Of a stretch of 64,000 nt of DNA, positions 8,351-17,541 are shown piece after piece (the first letter of the stretch is position 1; each line of letters opens with the position of its first letter). The DNA is from Flavobacterium acetivorans. GTDB lineage: Bacteria > Bacteroidota > Bacteroidia > Flavobacteriales > Flavobacteriaceae. Under the pieces are notes generated by a model, which ran no database searches, was not told the DNA's origin, and worked only from the letters and a program-made list of their open reading frames with translations. The position numbers were made by a program, and so were the translations under genes. The DNA lies in the NCBI RefSeq assembly GCF_020911885.1, contig NZ_CP087132.1, forward strand, positions 3,348,001 through 3,412,000. Reading direction: 5' to 3'.

Positions 8351-9115
8351 ATGACAAAGTTAGAACTCAAAGACTTTCTTGACGAAAAATTCATTCAATA
8401 CAATACGCTGGATTTCATTGATAGTGATCCTGTGCAAATTCCCCATCTCTTTTCTCAAAAAGAAGACATAGAAATTGCTGGATTTTTGAGTGCCACTATT
8501 GCTTGGGGCAATCGTAAAATGATTATAAAAAATTCGCATCGGATGATGGATTTGATGGGTAACACGCCTTATGATTTTGTGATGTCGCATACTCCATCTG
8601 ATTTAGAGCGATTGGATAGCTTTGTTCATCGCACTTTTAACGCACAAGACCTCAGCTTTTTTATTCAAAGTTTAAAGAATATTTACCAAAACCACAATGG
8701 TTTAGAAAGCGTCTATTCAAAAAACCAAGAACCGGAATCATTACAAAAAAGCATTTCGGAATTCAAAAAAGTTTTCTTTGAAATTCCGCATCACTACCGC
8801 ACGCAAAAGCACGTTTCGGATCCCATGAACAATTCGGCTGCAAAAAGAATCAATATGTTTTTAAGATGGATGGTGCGCCAAGACAACAAAGGCGTTGACT
8901 TAGGGATATGGAAAACGATTTCTCCTGCTGCCTTATCCTGTCCGCTTGATGTACATTCAGGAAATGTAGCCCGAAAACTGGGCTTGTTATCCCGAAAACA
9001 AAATGATGCAAAAGCACTTGCCGAACTGGATGCACAACTTCGAAAATTAGACCCAAAAGATCCGGCCAAATATGATTTTGCTTTATTTGGATTAGGTGTT
9101 TTTGAAGGTTTTTAA
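8351..9115 (+). CDS. TIGR02757 family protein
   Basis: This is a 254-residue protein with FIDSDPVQIPHLF near the start, EIAGFLSATIAWGNRKMI, and a C-terminal part with MFLRWMVRQD, PLDVHSGNVARKLGLL and KYDFALFGLGV. These match TIGR02757/DUF2400, a widespread family in Bacteroidota with some resemblance to helix-hairpin-helix glycosylases. Conserved D/H residues in the PLDVHSG motif suggest an enzymatic or nucleic-acid role that is not established. The start is an ATG at 8351, 16 bp after lolD, so the two are probably co-transcribed. Confidence 0.82.
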   Translation: MTKLELKDFLDEKFIQYNTLDFIDSDPVQIPHLFSQKEDIEIAGFLSATIAWGNRKMIIKNSHRMMDLMGNTPYDFVMSHTPSDLERLDSFVHRTFNAQDLSFFIQSLKNIYQNHNGLESVYSKNQEPESLQKSISEFKKVFFEIPHHYRTQKHVSDPMNNSAAKRINMFLRWMVRQDNKGVDLGIWKTISPAALSCPLDVHSGNVARKLGLLSRKQNDAKALAELDAQLRKLDPKDPAKYDFALFGLGVFEGF

Positions 9116-9386
9116 TTCTATCAAAAAAGCAACCTTCTAAACTTTAGATCCACCAGATTTTGTATCATTAATACAAAAGAAGTCTCACAACATCAGAACT
9201 AAGGATTTAGCGTAAATATTGTATTACAAATCAAACAATAAATGCTTTTTATCGATGTTTTTTGCCTTTTATCGGCTTTATAATAAAAATTTGACTAAAT
9301 TTGATTGTCTAATTATTTGAATTAAAATATTAAATAACAATATCCCAACTATTTAAAATTAATACCACAATTTAAAAAGTACAAAA

Positions 9387-9755
9387 ATGAGTGAATCTAA
9401 AAAAATACTTTTAGCAGAAGACAATTCAATACTCTCATTATTGCTAAAATTCAAATTAGAAAAGGCCGGATACAACCTTTTTATTGCAGAAAACGGTAAA
9501 GAAGCCATAGAAATAATTGAGCAACAAAAACCCGAAATTATTCTCACTGATGTCATGATGCCTTTTGTCAGCGGTTTGGAAATAATCAGTCATGTAAGAA
9601 ACAAACTGGACCTTATAACCCCTGTTATTGTTTTCTCATCTGCAGGTCAGGAGGAAATGGTTCTCAATGCTTTTAATCTTGGTGCCACTGATTTCATGGC
9701 CAAACCATTTAGTCCAAACGAATTAATTATCCGAATTAAAAGATTATTACAATAG
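9387..9755 (+). CDS. stand-alone response-regulator receiver, CheY-like
   Basis: The 122-residue single REC domain has no output domain. The acidic pair E11/D12, the phosphoacceptor D55 (LTDVMMP), the switch serine S84/S85 and the invariant lysine K106 (AKPF) are all present, so it should be phosphorylatable. No histidine kinase lies nearby. It is the first gene of a tightly spaced block: the next start is 20 bp after its stop. By position it probably controls the polysaccharide machinery encoded downstream through protein contact rather than DNA binding. The HEAT-repeat protein next door is the obvious candidate partner; that is inference. Confidence 0.92.
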   Translation: MSESKKILLAEDNSILSLLLKFKLEKAGYNLFIAENGKEAIEIIEQQKPEIILTDVMMPFVSGLEIISHVRNKLDLITPVIVFSSAGQEEMVLNAFNLGATDFMAKPFSPNELIIRIKRLLQ

Positions 9756-9775
9756 AAAACTAAGTTTAGCAAATT

Positions 9776-10882
9776 ATGGTAAACCTATATCAAAATATTG
9801 TTGACTATCTTAAAAACGCACCCGAAGTTATTCAATTGCTATGGGCTTTGATTACTACTTTGACCCTTATAATAAGTAGCTTGATCCTTTATTTAAAACA
9901 CTCAAGATCAAGACTAAGAACCAAAGAAAGAATCCAGAAAGTCTACCAAAAAAAATATGAATCAGATTTGATAGAGTATTTGTATTCTGGCAATGAAGAC
10001 AACGAAATCAGTGTTGAACAACAACAAATTGTTACCTATTTCAAAAAATGTGCTACAAATAGGTTGAAAAGGAAACTTATCATTACGACTTTATTGAAGT
10101 TACGAAATGAAATTTCGGGTGAAACGGCAGATGCTATTCAAAGACTTTATTATCAAACCGAAATTATGAACTCAGCTTCTTCCAAGTTGAAACATAAAAA
10201 ATGGAATGTGGTAGCAAGGGCGATAAATGAGCTGACACAATTTGAGATTAAAGAAGTCCATGACCAGATTATTCAGCTGATAAATCATCCTAAAAGAGAA
10301 GTTCGAAAGGAAATACAAATGTATTTAGTCAAATTATTCCATTTTGAAGGTCTTGATTTTTTAAATGTTTTAACCACTCCTTTGTCTGAATGGGATCAAA
10401 TTCAATTGTTAGAAATTCTTCAAAAATTTGATGACCAAGAGATTCCGGATATAACAAACTGGTTAAATTCCTCAAATGATTCCGTTGCCATTTTTGCTTT
10501 GAAACTGGCAAAAATATACAATCAATTTGAAGCCAAAGATGCCATTATAAGCCTTCTAAATCATCCTGATAAAGAAATGAGAATTGAAGCCATTGACGTC
10601 TTGTCCCATATGGGCGTTATTGAAGCGGTTCCTGTTTTGAAGAATAATTTTGATCAACTGAGCCTTGACGAACAAATTGCTTTTTTTAAAATGATGGAAA
10701 ACATGCATGAAGCCAATGATGAAGAATTCTTTATACCCTTTATGAATCATGTAAATTTTGACATCAGAGTCTCAGCAATAAAAATCGTGAAAGCAATTGA
10801 AATCAAAAAGCCAAATCCTTTCAAAATAATCGCATCCGAAAAAGAAGCTACTGAAAACACTGACTTAATCAAAGCCAGCTAA
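9776..10882 (+). CDS. membrane-anchored HEAT-repeat protein
   Basis: The 368-residue protein has one membrane helix at about residues 20-40 (LLWALITTLTLIISSLILYL), a basic juxtamembrane stretch, and a cytoplasmic region made of helical repeats from about 100 to 345. The repeats include RAINELTQFEIKEVHDQI, LLNHPDKEMRIEAIDVL and FMNHVNFDIRVSAIKIV, which fit HEAT/PBS-lyase-like repeats. HEAT repeats form protein-binding solenoids. Lying between a receiver and a polysaccharide synthase, it may relay the signal or scaffold the synthase at the inner membrane. No enzymatic motif is visible. Confidence 0.85.
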   Translation: MVNLYQNIVDYLKNAPEVIQLLWALITTLTLIISSLILYLKHSRSRLRTKERIQKVYQKKYESDLIEYLYSGNEDNEISVEQQQIVTYFKKCATNRLKRKLIITTLLKLRNEISGETADAIQRLYYQTEIMNSASSKLKHKKWNVVARAINELTQFEIKEVHDQIIQLINHPKREVRKEIQMYLVKLFHFEGLDFLNVLTTPLSEWDQIQLLEILQKFDDQEIPDITNWLNSSNDSVAIFALKLAKIYNQFEAKDAIISLLNHPDKEMRIEAIDVLSHMGVIEAVPVLKNNFDQLSLDEQIAFFKMMENMHEANDEEFFIPFMNHVNFDIRVSAIKIVKAIEIKKPNPFKIIASEKEATENTDLIKAS

Positions 10883-10904
10883 CTACAACTATAACGCAAT
10901 TCAA

Positions 10905-12335
10905 ATGATAACAGATCTAATTCAATACTTATTTTTTGGATTTTCATTTACGGCAATAGTATCCTATATCATATTAGCAATAATCTCTGCATTTGAAACA
11001 GTAGATTATATGAAGAAAAACAGCTTTGTAAATTACAAAGAAATACTGTCATCGTCTATTTCTCCCTCTGTTTCAATTATTGCCCCGGCCTATAATGAAA
11101 CCTTAAATATTGTTGAAAATGTGCGTTCCTTATTGTCCAATCATTATGTCAACTACGATGTAATCATAGTAAACGACGGAAGTAAAGATGACAGCCTTGA
11201 AAAACTCATAAAAGCTTATGATCTGGTTAGGGTTGAATATCTTATTAACGACCAAATTCCAACAAAACCACTGAGAGCAGGCGTTTTTAAATCAACCAAT
11301 CCTGCTTTTGAAAAATTAGTTGTGGTAGACAAAGAGAATGGTGGAAAAGCAGACGCTTTAAACATGGGACTAAACATCAGTCCAAATAAGTATGTTGCTT
11401 GTATTGACGTCGATTGTTTATTACTGGAGGATGCATTGCAAAAGATGGTTAAACCATTTTTGGAAAGCACCGATTCTAAAGTAATTGCCGCTGGTGGTGT
11501 TATTCGTATTGCTAATTCCTGCGTCATCAAAGACGGAAAATTACTGGATATTAATCTGCCGAGAAACTTAATTGTAAGAGGACAAATTTTAGAATACCTA
11601 AGAGCTTTTCTGCTAGGAAGAATGGCTTGGAGTAAACTTAATGGTTTATTGGTTATTTCGGGTGCCTTTGGTTTATTCGATAAAAAAATAGCGATTGAAG
11701 TTGGCGGTTATGATACCAAAACCGTTGGGGAAGATATGGAAATCATCGTAAGAATGAGAAGACATATGGAAGAGCAAAAAATAAAATACAAAGTGGCTTA
11801 TATACCGGATCCGCTTTGCTGGACAGAAGCTCCGGACAGTTATAAAATATTCATTTCGCAAAGAAACCGATGGACCAGAGGAACGATTGAGACCTTAAAA
11901 AAGCATCGAAAAATAGGGTTCAATAGGAAATACAATACTTTGGGAATGATTAGTTACCCTTACTGGTTAATATACGAAAGACTCGCTCCCATAATCGAAG
12001 TTCTGGGAATATTCTATTTCTTATTTCTTTTGATTAATAACAACATCAAATGGGATTATGCCATTGCATTCATTCTTTTGTGTTACTTATTTACAGTAAT
12101 GTTCTCCATTATCACTATTATTACTGAAGAGCTCACGTATCATCAATACAAGAAAAAAGGGATTGGCATTCGATTAATTATGACAGCCTTCCTAGAGCCT
12201 TTTACGAATCATCCATTTATTGTATATGCAGCTCTTAAAGGTAACTTCGATTACTATTTTAACAAGAAAATAAAATGGGGAGAAATGACTCGAAAAGGGA
12301 TGTCAAATGATTCAATTTCCAAAATAAAAATATAA
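10905..12335 (+). CDS. processive family 2 glycosyltransferase (PNAG/cellulose-synthase-like)
   Basis: The 476-residue inner-membrane enzyme has an N-terminal membrane helix (about 7-27), a GT-A domain with NDGSKDD (D91), the DxD-like DVD at 168-170, the catalytic-base motif GED (D277), and QRNRW at 319-323. The Q(Q/R)xRW signature marks processive synthases such as PgaC, hyaluronan and cellulose synthases. Three or four membrane helices follow (about 360-450), consistent with a translocating channel. It probably makes a homopolymer from a UDP-sugar. The sugar cannot be deduced. The gene sits 22 bp after the HEAT gene and 10 bp before the next. Confidence 0.9.
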   Translation: MITDLIQYLFFGFSFTAIVSYIILAIISAFETVDYMKKNSFVNYKEILSSSISPSVSIIAPAYNETLNIVENVRSLLSNHYVNYDVIIVNDGSKDDSLEKLIKAYDLVRVEYLINDQIPTKPLRAGVFKSTNPAFEKLVVVDKENGGKADALNMGLNISPNKYVACIDVDCLLLEDALQKMVKPFLESTDSKVIAAGGVIRIANSCVIKDGKLLDINLPRNLIVRGQILEYLRAFLLGRMAWSKLNGLLVISGAFGLFDKKIAIEVGGYDTKTVGEDMEIIVRMRRHMEEQKIKYKVAYIPDPLCWTEAPDSYKIFISQRNRWTRGTIETLKKHRKIGFNRKYNTLGMISYPYWLIYERLAPIIEVLGIFYFLFLLINNNIKWDYAIAFILLCYLFTVMFSIITIITEELTYHQYKKKGIGIRLIMTAFLEPFTNHPFIVYAALKGNFDYYFNKKIKWGEMTRKGMSNDSISKIKI

Positions 12336-12345
12336 CAGTCAAAAT

Positions 12346-14775
12346 ATGAAGATTAAACTTCTATTAAAAAACTCTTTCCCTCATCTTTACTTAACCCTTT
12401 CCTTACTATTGACATTTTGGTCTCTGAGTATTTTTGAAATATACAGCAAAGCAAGCAGCGGAATACACTTTCCAGATTTAATCACAAGCCTGTCCTATAA
12501 ATTACTTAATGATTTTGGAACAGCATTGTTCATTGGACTGCTGTTTTATCCGATATACATTGGCTTTTATTTCCTAAGAAAACCATGGAGTGTAACTGCA
12601 ATTAAAATCCTGTTTTCTATATTAGTTATAGGGCAATTTGCCTTGGTCAAATACAACCTTACCACTCTGGTAAATCTGGGCGCAGATATTCTGGGCTATT
12701 CTGTCGATGATATGTACACTACCGTGACAGCATCTGAATCGCTCTCCTACCTTTATTTCTTTCCATTTGTTGTTTTTCCTCTTCTATTTCTAGGTATTAA
12801 TAATCTTTTGGTTAAATATGCTAATCCAAATACGATCTATGCATTTTCAACTGTTTTTATGCTACTCTTTGGCGGTTTCAAATATTGGACACCCGAAGTT
12901 TCCGATTCCAGTTATCAAAACAAACTGTCTTTTTTTACTACAGATATCATCCGATTTCAATCGGATAAAAATGCATTTACTGCGGCCGATTTGTTCTATA
13001 AAAAAGAATATCCTTTGGTTCAATCCTTTAATGCTTCGCCTGATGTATTAGCTCCATTTTTTGAAATTAAAGAAGAGAAACCAAATATAGTGATGATTAT
13101 CGTAGAAGGATTAGGCGCTGAGTTCATTGGAAAAAATGAATATCGGGGTTTTACACCTTATCTGGATTCTTTAATTCCAAAATCATTGTATTGGGAAAAC
13201 TTTGTCAGTAATGCGGGTCGAACTTTTGGCGCATTGCCTTCTATATTGGGGTCATTGCCTTATGGTGAGAAAGGTTTTCTGGAAATGAATCCGCTTCCTT
13301 CACATATTTCTCTTGTCAGTATTTTAAAAGCCAATGACTATACTACCTCTTTTTATTGCGGAGACGAATCCAGTTTTGACCGAAAAATAAATTTCCTTGA
13401 ATACAACGGTATCGAGAATGTGATAGACGTAAATAAATTTGGTCCTGGTTATGTTAAAACCAAAGAAAACTCGGGTGGTTTTTCTTGGGGCTATCCAGAT
13501 GATGAAATCTTCAAAAAAACACTTAGCGAATTAGATTCAAAAAAACTTCCTCGCCTCGATGTTATCATGACACTGACTAACCACGAACCTTTTGATTTTC
13601 CTTCAAAAAAGGAGTATCTTAAAAAAGTGGACAAGATTATTAATTCGAATAGAACACTTGAGATGTCAAAATCAGAGGTCAATACTTATAAGGACATATT
13701 TGCTTGCCTGTTATACACTGATAATTCTATCAAAAATTTCATTGAGTCCTATTCGAAAAGGCCTGAATTCCAAAATACTATTTTTGTAATTACCGGCGAT
13801 CACAGGCTAATACCTATTGCCCAAAAAGATAAATTATGCCGCTTTCACGTTCCGTTGTATATTTACAGCCCTTTGTTGAAAAAACCGCAATCTTTCAAAT
13901 CCGTTTCTTCCCATTGGGATATAACCCCAAGTTTGCTTTCATTTTTAATGAATAATTACACGATGAACAAAATGGAAAAAACGACTTGGATGAGTTCCGG
14001 TTTAGACACTGTTCAGAAATTCAGGAACATTCACAAAATCCCTATTATGCAAAATAAAGGAAGTATTGATGAACTGATTTACAAAGACTATTTGTATTCT
14101 AATGGCGATTTATTCAAAATAAACGAAAATTTTGACCTGGCAAAAGTCAATGACAAAGTACTATTGAAAGCCATGGCTGATACGCTAAATGAGGCTAAAA
14201 GACTAAATGCCTATCTGACACAAAAAAACAAAATCATCCCGAATGCTATTAATATTTACACTAAACCCGCTTTTGAATTCTCTAAAGAAGATCTTGCAAC
14301 AATCAAAAAATTAACCAAAGGCTTAAACTATGATGAGATATTTTTTCTTGCTCGTGACTTTGCTTTCAACAAAGAACGAGACAAAGCCAGATTACTATGT
14401 AACTATATTTTGAATGAATTTCCTAATTATGCCGATGTAAGAACTTTAAAAGGACGAACCTTAGCTTGGGATAAAAACTACTCCAAAGCAGAAACTGAAT
14501 TACTCGAAGTAGTCAAAAGAACGCCTTATTACAACGATAGCTACCTTGCTTTAATGGATTTATATTGGTGGACAGATCAAGATACAAAAGGAATTTTGAT
14601 AGCCAAAAAAGGACTGAAAAATAAAGTCGATACACCCGAATTAGGAGTTAAACTGGCGCAAGCATACAACCGAACCAATAAGCTTACATTGGCCAATAAA
14701 GTAATTGACAGTCTCATAAAAAACCATCCTACAGAAAAACAATTTGTTAATATTAAAAAAACCTTTGTAAAATGA
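12346..14775 (+). CDS. LtaS/sulfatase-fold membrane enzyme with C-terminal TPR
   Basis: The 809-residue protein has about five N-terminal membrane helices (residues 12-185), an extracytoplasmic alkaline-phosphatase-superfamily domain (about 245-530) and a TPR region (about 655-805). The metal ligand E254 (MIIVEGLG), the presumed nucleophile T293 (AGRTFG) and D485/H486 (TGDH) are conserved as in lipoteichoic acid synthase and phosphoethanolamine transferases. It probably transfers phosphoglycerol or a similar group from a phospholipid, here most likely onto the polymer made by the preceding glycosyltransferase. The TPR part closely resembles the N-terminus of the next protein. The stop overlaps the next start by 4 bp (ATGA), implying translational coupling. 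Confidence 0.87.
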   Translation: MKIKLLLKNSFPHLYLTLSLLLTFWSLSIFEIYSKASSGIHFPDLITSLSYKLLNDFGTALFIGLLFYPIYIGFYFLRKPWSVTAIKILFSILVIGQFALVKYNLTTLVNLGADILGYSVDDMYTTVTASESLSYLYFFPFVVFPLLFLGINNLLVKYANPNTIYAFSTVFMLLFGGFKYWTPEVSDSSYQNKLSFFTTDIIRFQSDKNAFTAADLFYKKEYPLVQSFNASPDVLAPFFEIKEEKPNIVMIIVEGLGAEFIGKNEYRGFTPYLDSLIPKSLYWENFVSNAGRTFGALPSILGSLPYGEKGFLEMNPLPSHISLVSILKANDYTTSFYCGDESSFDRKINFLEYNGIENVIDVNKFGPGYVKTKENSGGFSWGYPDDEIFKKTLSELDSKKLPRLDVIMTLTNHEPFDFPSKKEYLKKVDKIINSNRTLEMSKSEVNTYKDIFACLLYTDNSIKNFIESYSKRPEFQNTIFVITGDHRLIPIAQKDKLCRFHVPLYIYSPLLKKPQSFKSVSSHWDITPSLLSFLMNNYTMNKMEKTTWMSSGLDTVQKFRNIHKIPIMQNKGSIDELIYKDYLYSNGDLFKINENFDLAKVNDKVLLKAMADTLNEAKRLNAYLTQKNKIIPNAINIYTKPAFEFSKEDLATIKKLTKGLNYDEIFFLARDFAFNKERDKARLLCNYILNEFPNYADVRTLKGRTLAWDKNYSKAETELLEVVKRTPYYNDSYLALMDLYWWTDQDTKGILIAKKGLKNKVDTPELGVKLAQAYNRTNKLTLANKVIDSLIKNHPTEKQFVNIKKTFVK

Positions 14776-16037
14776 TATTCAAAAAAATAGTTCAACTACC
14801 ATTTTTGCTTTGCTTCGCAATGGTTTTCCAAATCTATGGCCAAGAAAACAAATACAATGGCGATCCAGACGCTTCATTTGAAACCGCTCGCAAACTGGCT
14901 TTCAATCAACAACGCAAGCAGGCACAAGATACCTTATCCCATATTTTAACCAAATATCCCGATTATCATGATATTCGAGAATTTTTGGCCACAACCTATT
15001 CTTGGGATGCGGATTATAAAAAAGCCCAAAAAGAATTCAAATCAATTTTAGACAAAGATTCCCAAAGAAAAAGCACTTGGATAGCTGCCATTAAAAATGA
15101 AATATGGGCTGACAAACCTTATATTGCAATCGAAATGACCTCTCAGGCATTGAAAATTTTCCCGGAAGATCCGGAACTATTATACGTTAAAGCAACTGCC
15201 CAAGAAAACACAAACAATCCTTTGGATGCTTTAAGTACAATTCAAGCCGTCTTAGACAAAAACCCAGAAGATCAAAAAGCCCAAGACTATAAAATCAGCT
15301 TGGATCAAGGGCTAAGAAACAACTCCTTCGGCATAAAATCGAGTGTGGATGTCTATTCAAAAGTTTTTGATCCTATGCAATACCATACGCTTAAACTAAG
15401 CCGACTCACAAAATATGGAAGTATTATTGGGAAAGTGAATTTAAGCAGACGATTTAATGAAAATGGAGCTCAGTTTGAAGTCGATTTATATCCTAAAATT
15501 ACCAAAGGTTTATATGCTTACCTAAATTTAGGTTTAGCAAATACTTTTCTTTTCCCCGATATTAGATACGGCGCTGAGCTATACAAATCTTTACCGCACA
15601 GCTTAGAGGTTTCCCTTGGTTTCCGAACTTTAAAATACAGCAGTACCACCAATATCTATACTGGAGCATTGGGTTGGTACACCGGAAATAGTTACTGGTC
15701 CATTCGCCCTTACTTTACTCCCGGCGATGGAGGAACAAGCACATCAGCGGCCTTAAATTACCGAAAATACCGCTCTAATGCTGAAAATTATATAAGTTTT
15801 GGCTATAGCATGGGAGTTTCTCCGGAAATAAATCAATTTAAATTTGACACCGCAGATGCCGAAATCATAAACCTAAAAACACAGCGTTTTAATATTGGCT
15901 ATTATTTTACCACCGCTAAAAATAAAAATGCTTGGGGTGCGCAATTTGATGTTGCCCATCAGGAAATCAGCTTTGATCCTGGGAACTATTTTTGGATTTA
16001 TTCCCTGAGTTTATCTTGGGATTTAAAATTCAAATAG
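14772..16037 (+). CDS. TPR-YaiO family outer-membrane beta-barrel protein
   Basis: The 421-residue protein has a signal peptide ending near IYGQ (residue 24), two or more TPR units (about 33-175) and a C-terminal beta-barrel (about 185-421) ending in LSWDLKFK. The barrel has the YaiO pattern, with SRLTKYGS, FRTLKYSSTTNIYTG and alternating aromatic strands. YaiO-like barrels with periplasmic TPRs are analogous in layout to PgaA, which exports PNAG. It is the last gene of the block, translationally coupled to the LtaS-like gene, and probably acts as the export or surface-retention pore. The promoter box of the next gene lies 55 bp after the stop. Confidence 0.88.
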   Translation: MIFKKIVQLPFLLCFAMVFQIYGQENKYNGDPDASFETARKLAFNQQRKQAQDTLSHILTKYPDYHDIREFLATTYSWDADYKKAQKEFKSILDKDSQRKSTWIAAIKNEIWADKPYIAIEMTSQALKIFPEDPELLYVKATAQENTNNPLDALSTIQAVLDKNPEDQKAQDYKISLDQGLRNNSFGIKSSVDVYSKVFDPMQYHTLKLSRLTKYGSIIGKVNLSRRFNENGAQFEVDLYPKITKGLYAYLNLGLANTFLFPDIRYGAELYKSLPHSLEVSLGFRTLKYSSTTNIYTGALGWYTGNSYWSIRPYFTPGDGGTSTSAALNYRKYRSNAENYISFGYSMGVSPEINQFKFDTADAEIINLKTQRFNIGYYFTTAKNKNAWGAQFDVAHQEISFDPGNYFWIYSLSLSWDLKFK

Positions 16038-16092
16038 CATCAATGAAAAGCACCCTTTAAAAATGAAAATCAATCATTACTTTCAAAAAGAC

Positions 16093-16100
16093 TATCTTTG
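16093..16100 (+). promoter_or_regulatory. candidate -7 box TATCTTTG
   Basis: An exact TAnnTTTG match 17 bp before the DEAD-box helicase start at 16118. The -33 region has no clear TTG. Confidence 0.45.
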
Positions 16101-16117
16101 CAAAAAATATACGTTTT

Positions 16118-17470
16118 ATGACCACTTTCGAGCAATTAAATCTTCCAAAATCAGTCCAAAAAGCAATTGACGATTTAGGATTTACTTCCCCAACTCCTAT
16201 TCAGGAAAAAACTTTTTCTGTAATAATGTCTGGTCGCGATATGATGGGAATTGCACAAACCGGAACCGGTAAAACATTTGCCTACTTATTACCCTTATTA
16301 AAATTATATAAATTTACTCCCGGACATACTCCAAAAATAGTAATCCTAGTCCCTACTCGCGAACTTGTGGTTCAAGTGGTAGAAGAAGTAGAAAAACTGA
16401 CTAAATACATGTCTGTTAGAACCATCGGAATTTTTGGTGGTGTAAATATCAATACCCAAAAAACAACCGTTTATCAAGGTTGTGATATACTGGTAGGAAC
16501 ACCGGGAAGAATCATGGATTTGACCTTAGACAATGTGATTCGTTTTGAAGAAATGCAAAAACTGGTAATCGATGAATTTGACGAAATGTTGAATTTAGGT
16601 TTCCGTACCCAGTTGACGGCTATTTTGGCTATGATGCCAAAAAAACGTCAGAACATCTTATTTTCGGCAACCATGACTGATGAAGTAGATGGTATTTTGA
16701 ATGACTATTTTGATTATCCTGAAGAGGTTACGCTTTCTGCGTCAGGCACACCTTTGGAAAACATCAAACAAATTACCTATAATGTTCCCAATTTCAACAC
16801 CAAAGTAAATCTGTTAAAACACTTATTAGAAACAAACGAAGACATGAGTCGTGTTTTGGTTTTTGTAAATAACAAGAAAATTTCAGATATGCTTCATGTT
16901 CGAATCGAAGAGGATTTTGAAGGCCAATTTGGAGTAATCCACTCTAATAAATCGCAAAATTACCGTTTAAGTACGATGGCTGAATTTCAAGAAGGAAATC
17001 TTCGCGGTCTGATTACTACTGATATTATGGCTAGAGGATTGGATATTTCAAATATTACTCACGTAATTAACTTTGAAATGCCCGAAATGCCTGAATTATA
17101 TATGCACCGTATTGGTAGAACCGGTCGTGCAGATGCAACGGGTACTGCTATCAGTTTTATTGCGCCTCGCGAAGAAGAATTTAAAGTCGAAGTCGAGGTA
17201 TTGATGAATATGGAATTAAATGCCGAGCCTTTCCCCGAAACAGTTGAAATTTCATTGAAATTGATTGAGCCGGAAAAAGACCGTCAACCCATTAAGTTTT
17301 TAATGAAAAAACAAAAACTCGATGGTGATGGAGCTTTTCAAGAGAAAAGTAAGAAGAATAAAAAAGTCAATTTGGGCGGACCTGGTGTAACCAAGAAAAA
17401 AACACACGGATCAGTCAATCGTAACATGTTAAAGACGAGAGACAAGAAAAGGAAAGACAAGAACAAATAG
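16118..17470 (+). CDS. DEAD-box RNA helicase (DEFD variant)
   Basis: The 450-residue ATP-dependent RNA helicase contains the Q motif (SPTPIQE), motif I AQTGTGKT, motif Ia PTREL, TPGR, motif III SAT, and motif VI HRIGRTGR. Motif II reads DEFD rather than DEAD; the two acidic residues that bind Mg-ATP are kept. The C-terminal tail (about 385-450) is very Lys-rich (KKQKL, KKNKKV, KKRKDKNK) and should bind RNA non-specifically. Such helicases assist ribosome assembly and mRNA turnover, especially in the cold. It appears to be transcribed alone. Confidence 0.93.
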   Translation: MTTFEQLNLPKSVQKAIDDLGFTSPTPIQEKTFSVIMSGRDMMGIAQTGTGKTFAYLLPLLKLYKFTPGHTPKIVILVPTRELVVQVVEEVEKLTKYMSVRTIGIFGGVNINTQKTTVYQGCDILVGTPGRIMDLTLDNVIRFEEMQKLVIDEFDEMLNLGFRTQLTAILAMMPKKRQNILFSATMTDEVDGILNDYFDYPEEVTLSASGTPLENIKQITYNVPNFNTKVNLLKHLLETNEDMSRVLVFVNNKKISDMLHVRIEEDFEGQFGVIHSNKSQNYRLSTMAEFQEGNLRGLITTDIMARGLDISNITHVINFEMPEMPELYMHRIGRTGRADATGTAISFIAPREEEFKVEVEVLMNMELNAEPFPETVEISLKLIEPEKDRQPIKFLMKKQKLDGDGAFQEKSKKNKKVNLGGPGVTKKKTHGSVNRNMLKTRDKKRKDKNK

Positions 17471-17482
17471 TTGGCATTGGTT

Positions 17483-17523
17483 AGTTTTTCAGTGATCAGT
17501 TAATAACTGAATACTGAAAAACT
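17483..17523. repeat. nested CAGT-rich palindrome
   Basis: A perfect outer repeat agtttttcagt (17483-17493) and actgaaaaact (17513-17523) encloses an inner hairpin cagtt-aat-aactg (17497-17509). It lies between two convergent genes and is followed by two more CTGAACA copies. Its motif recurs near 62.9 kb. Confidence 0.75.
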
Positions 17524-17541
17524 GAACACTGAACACTTTTT

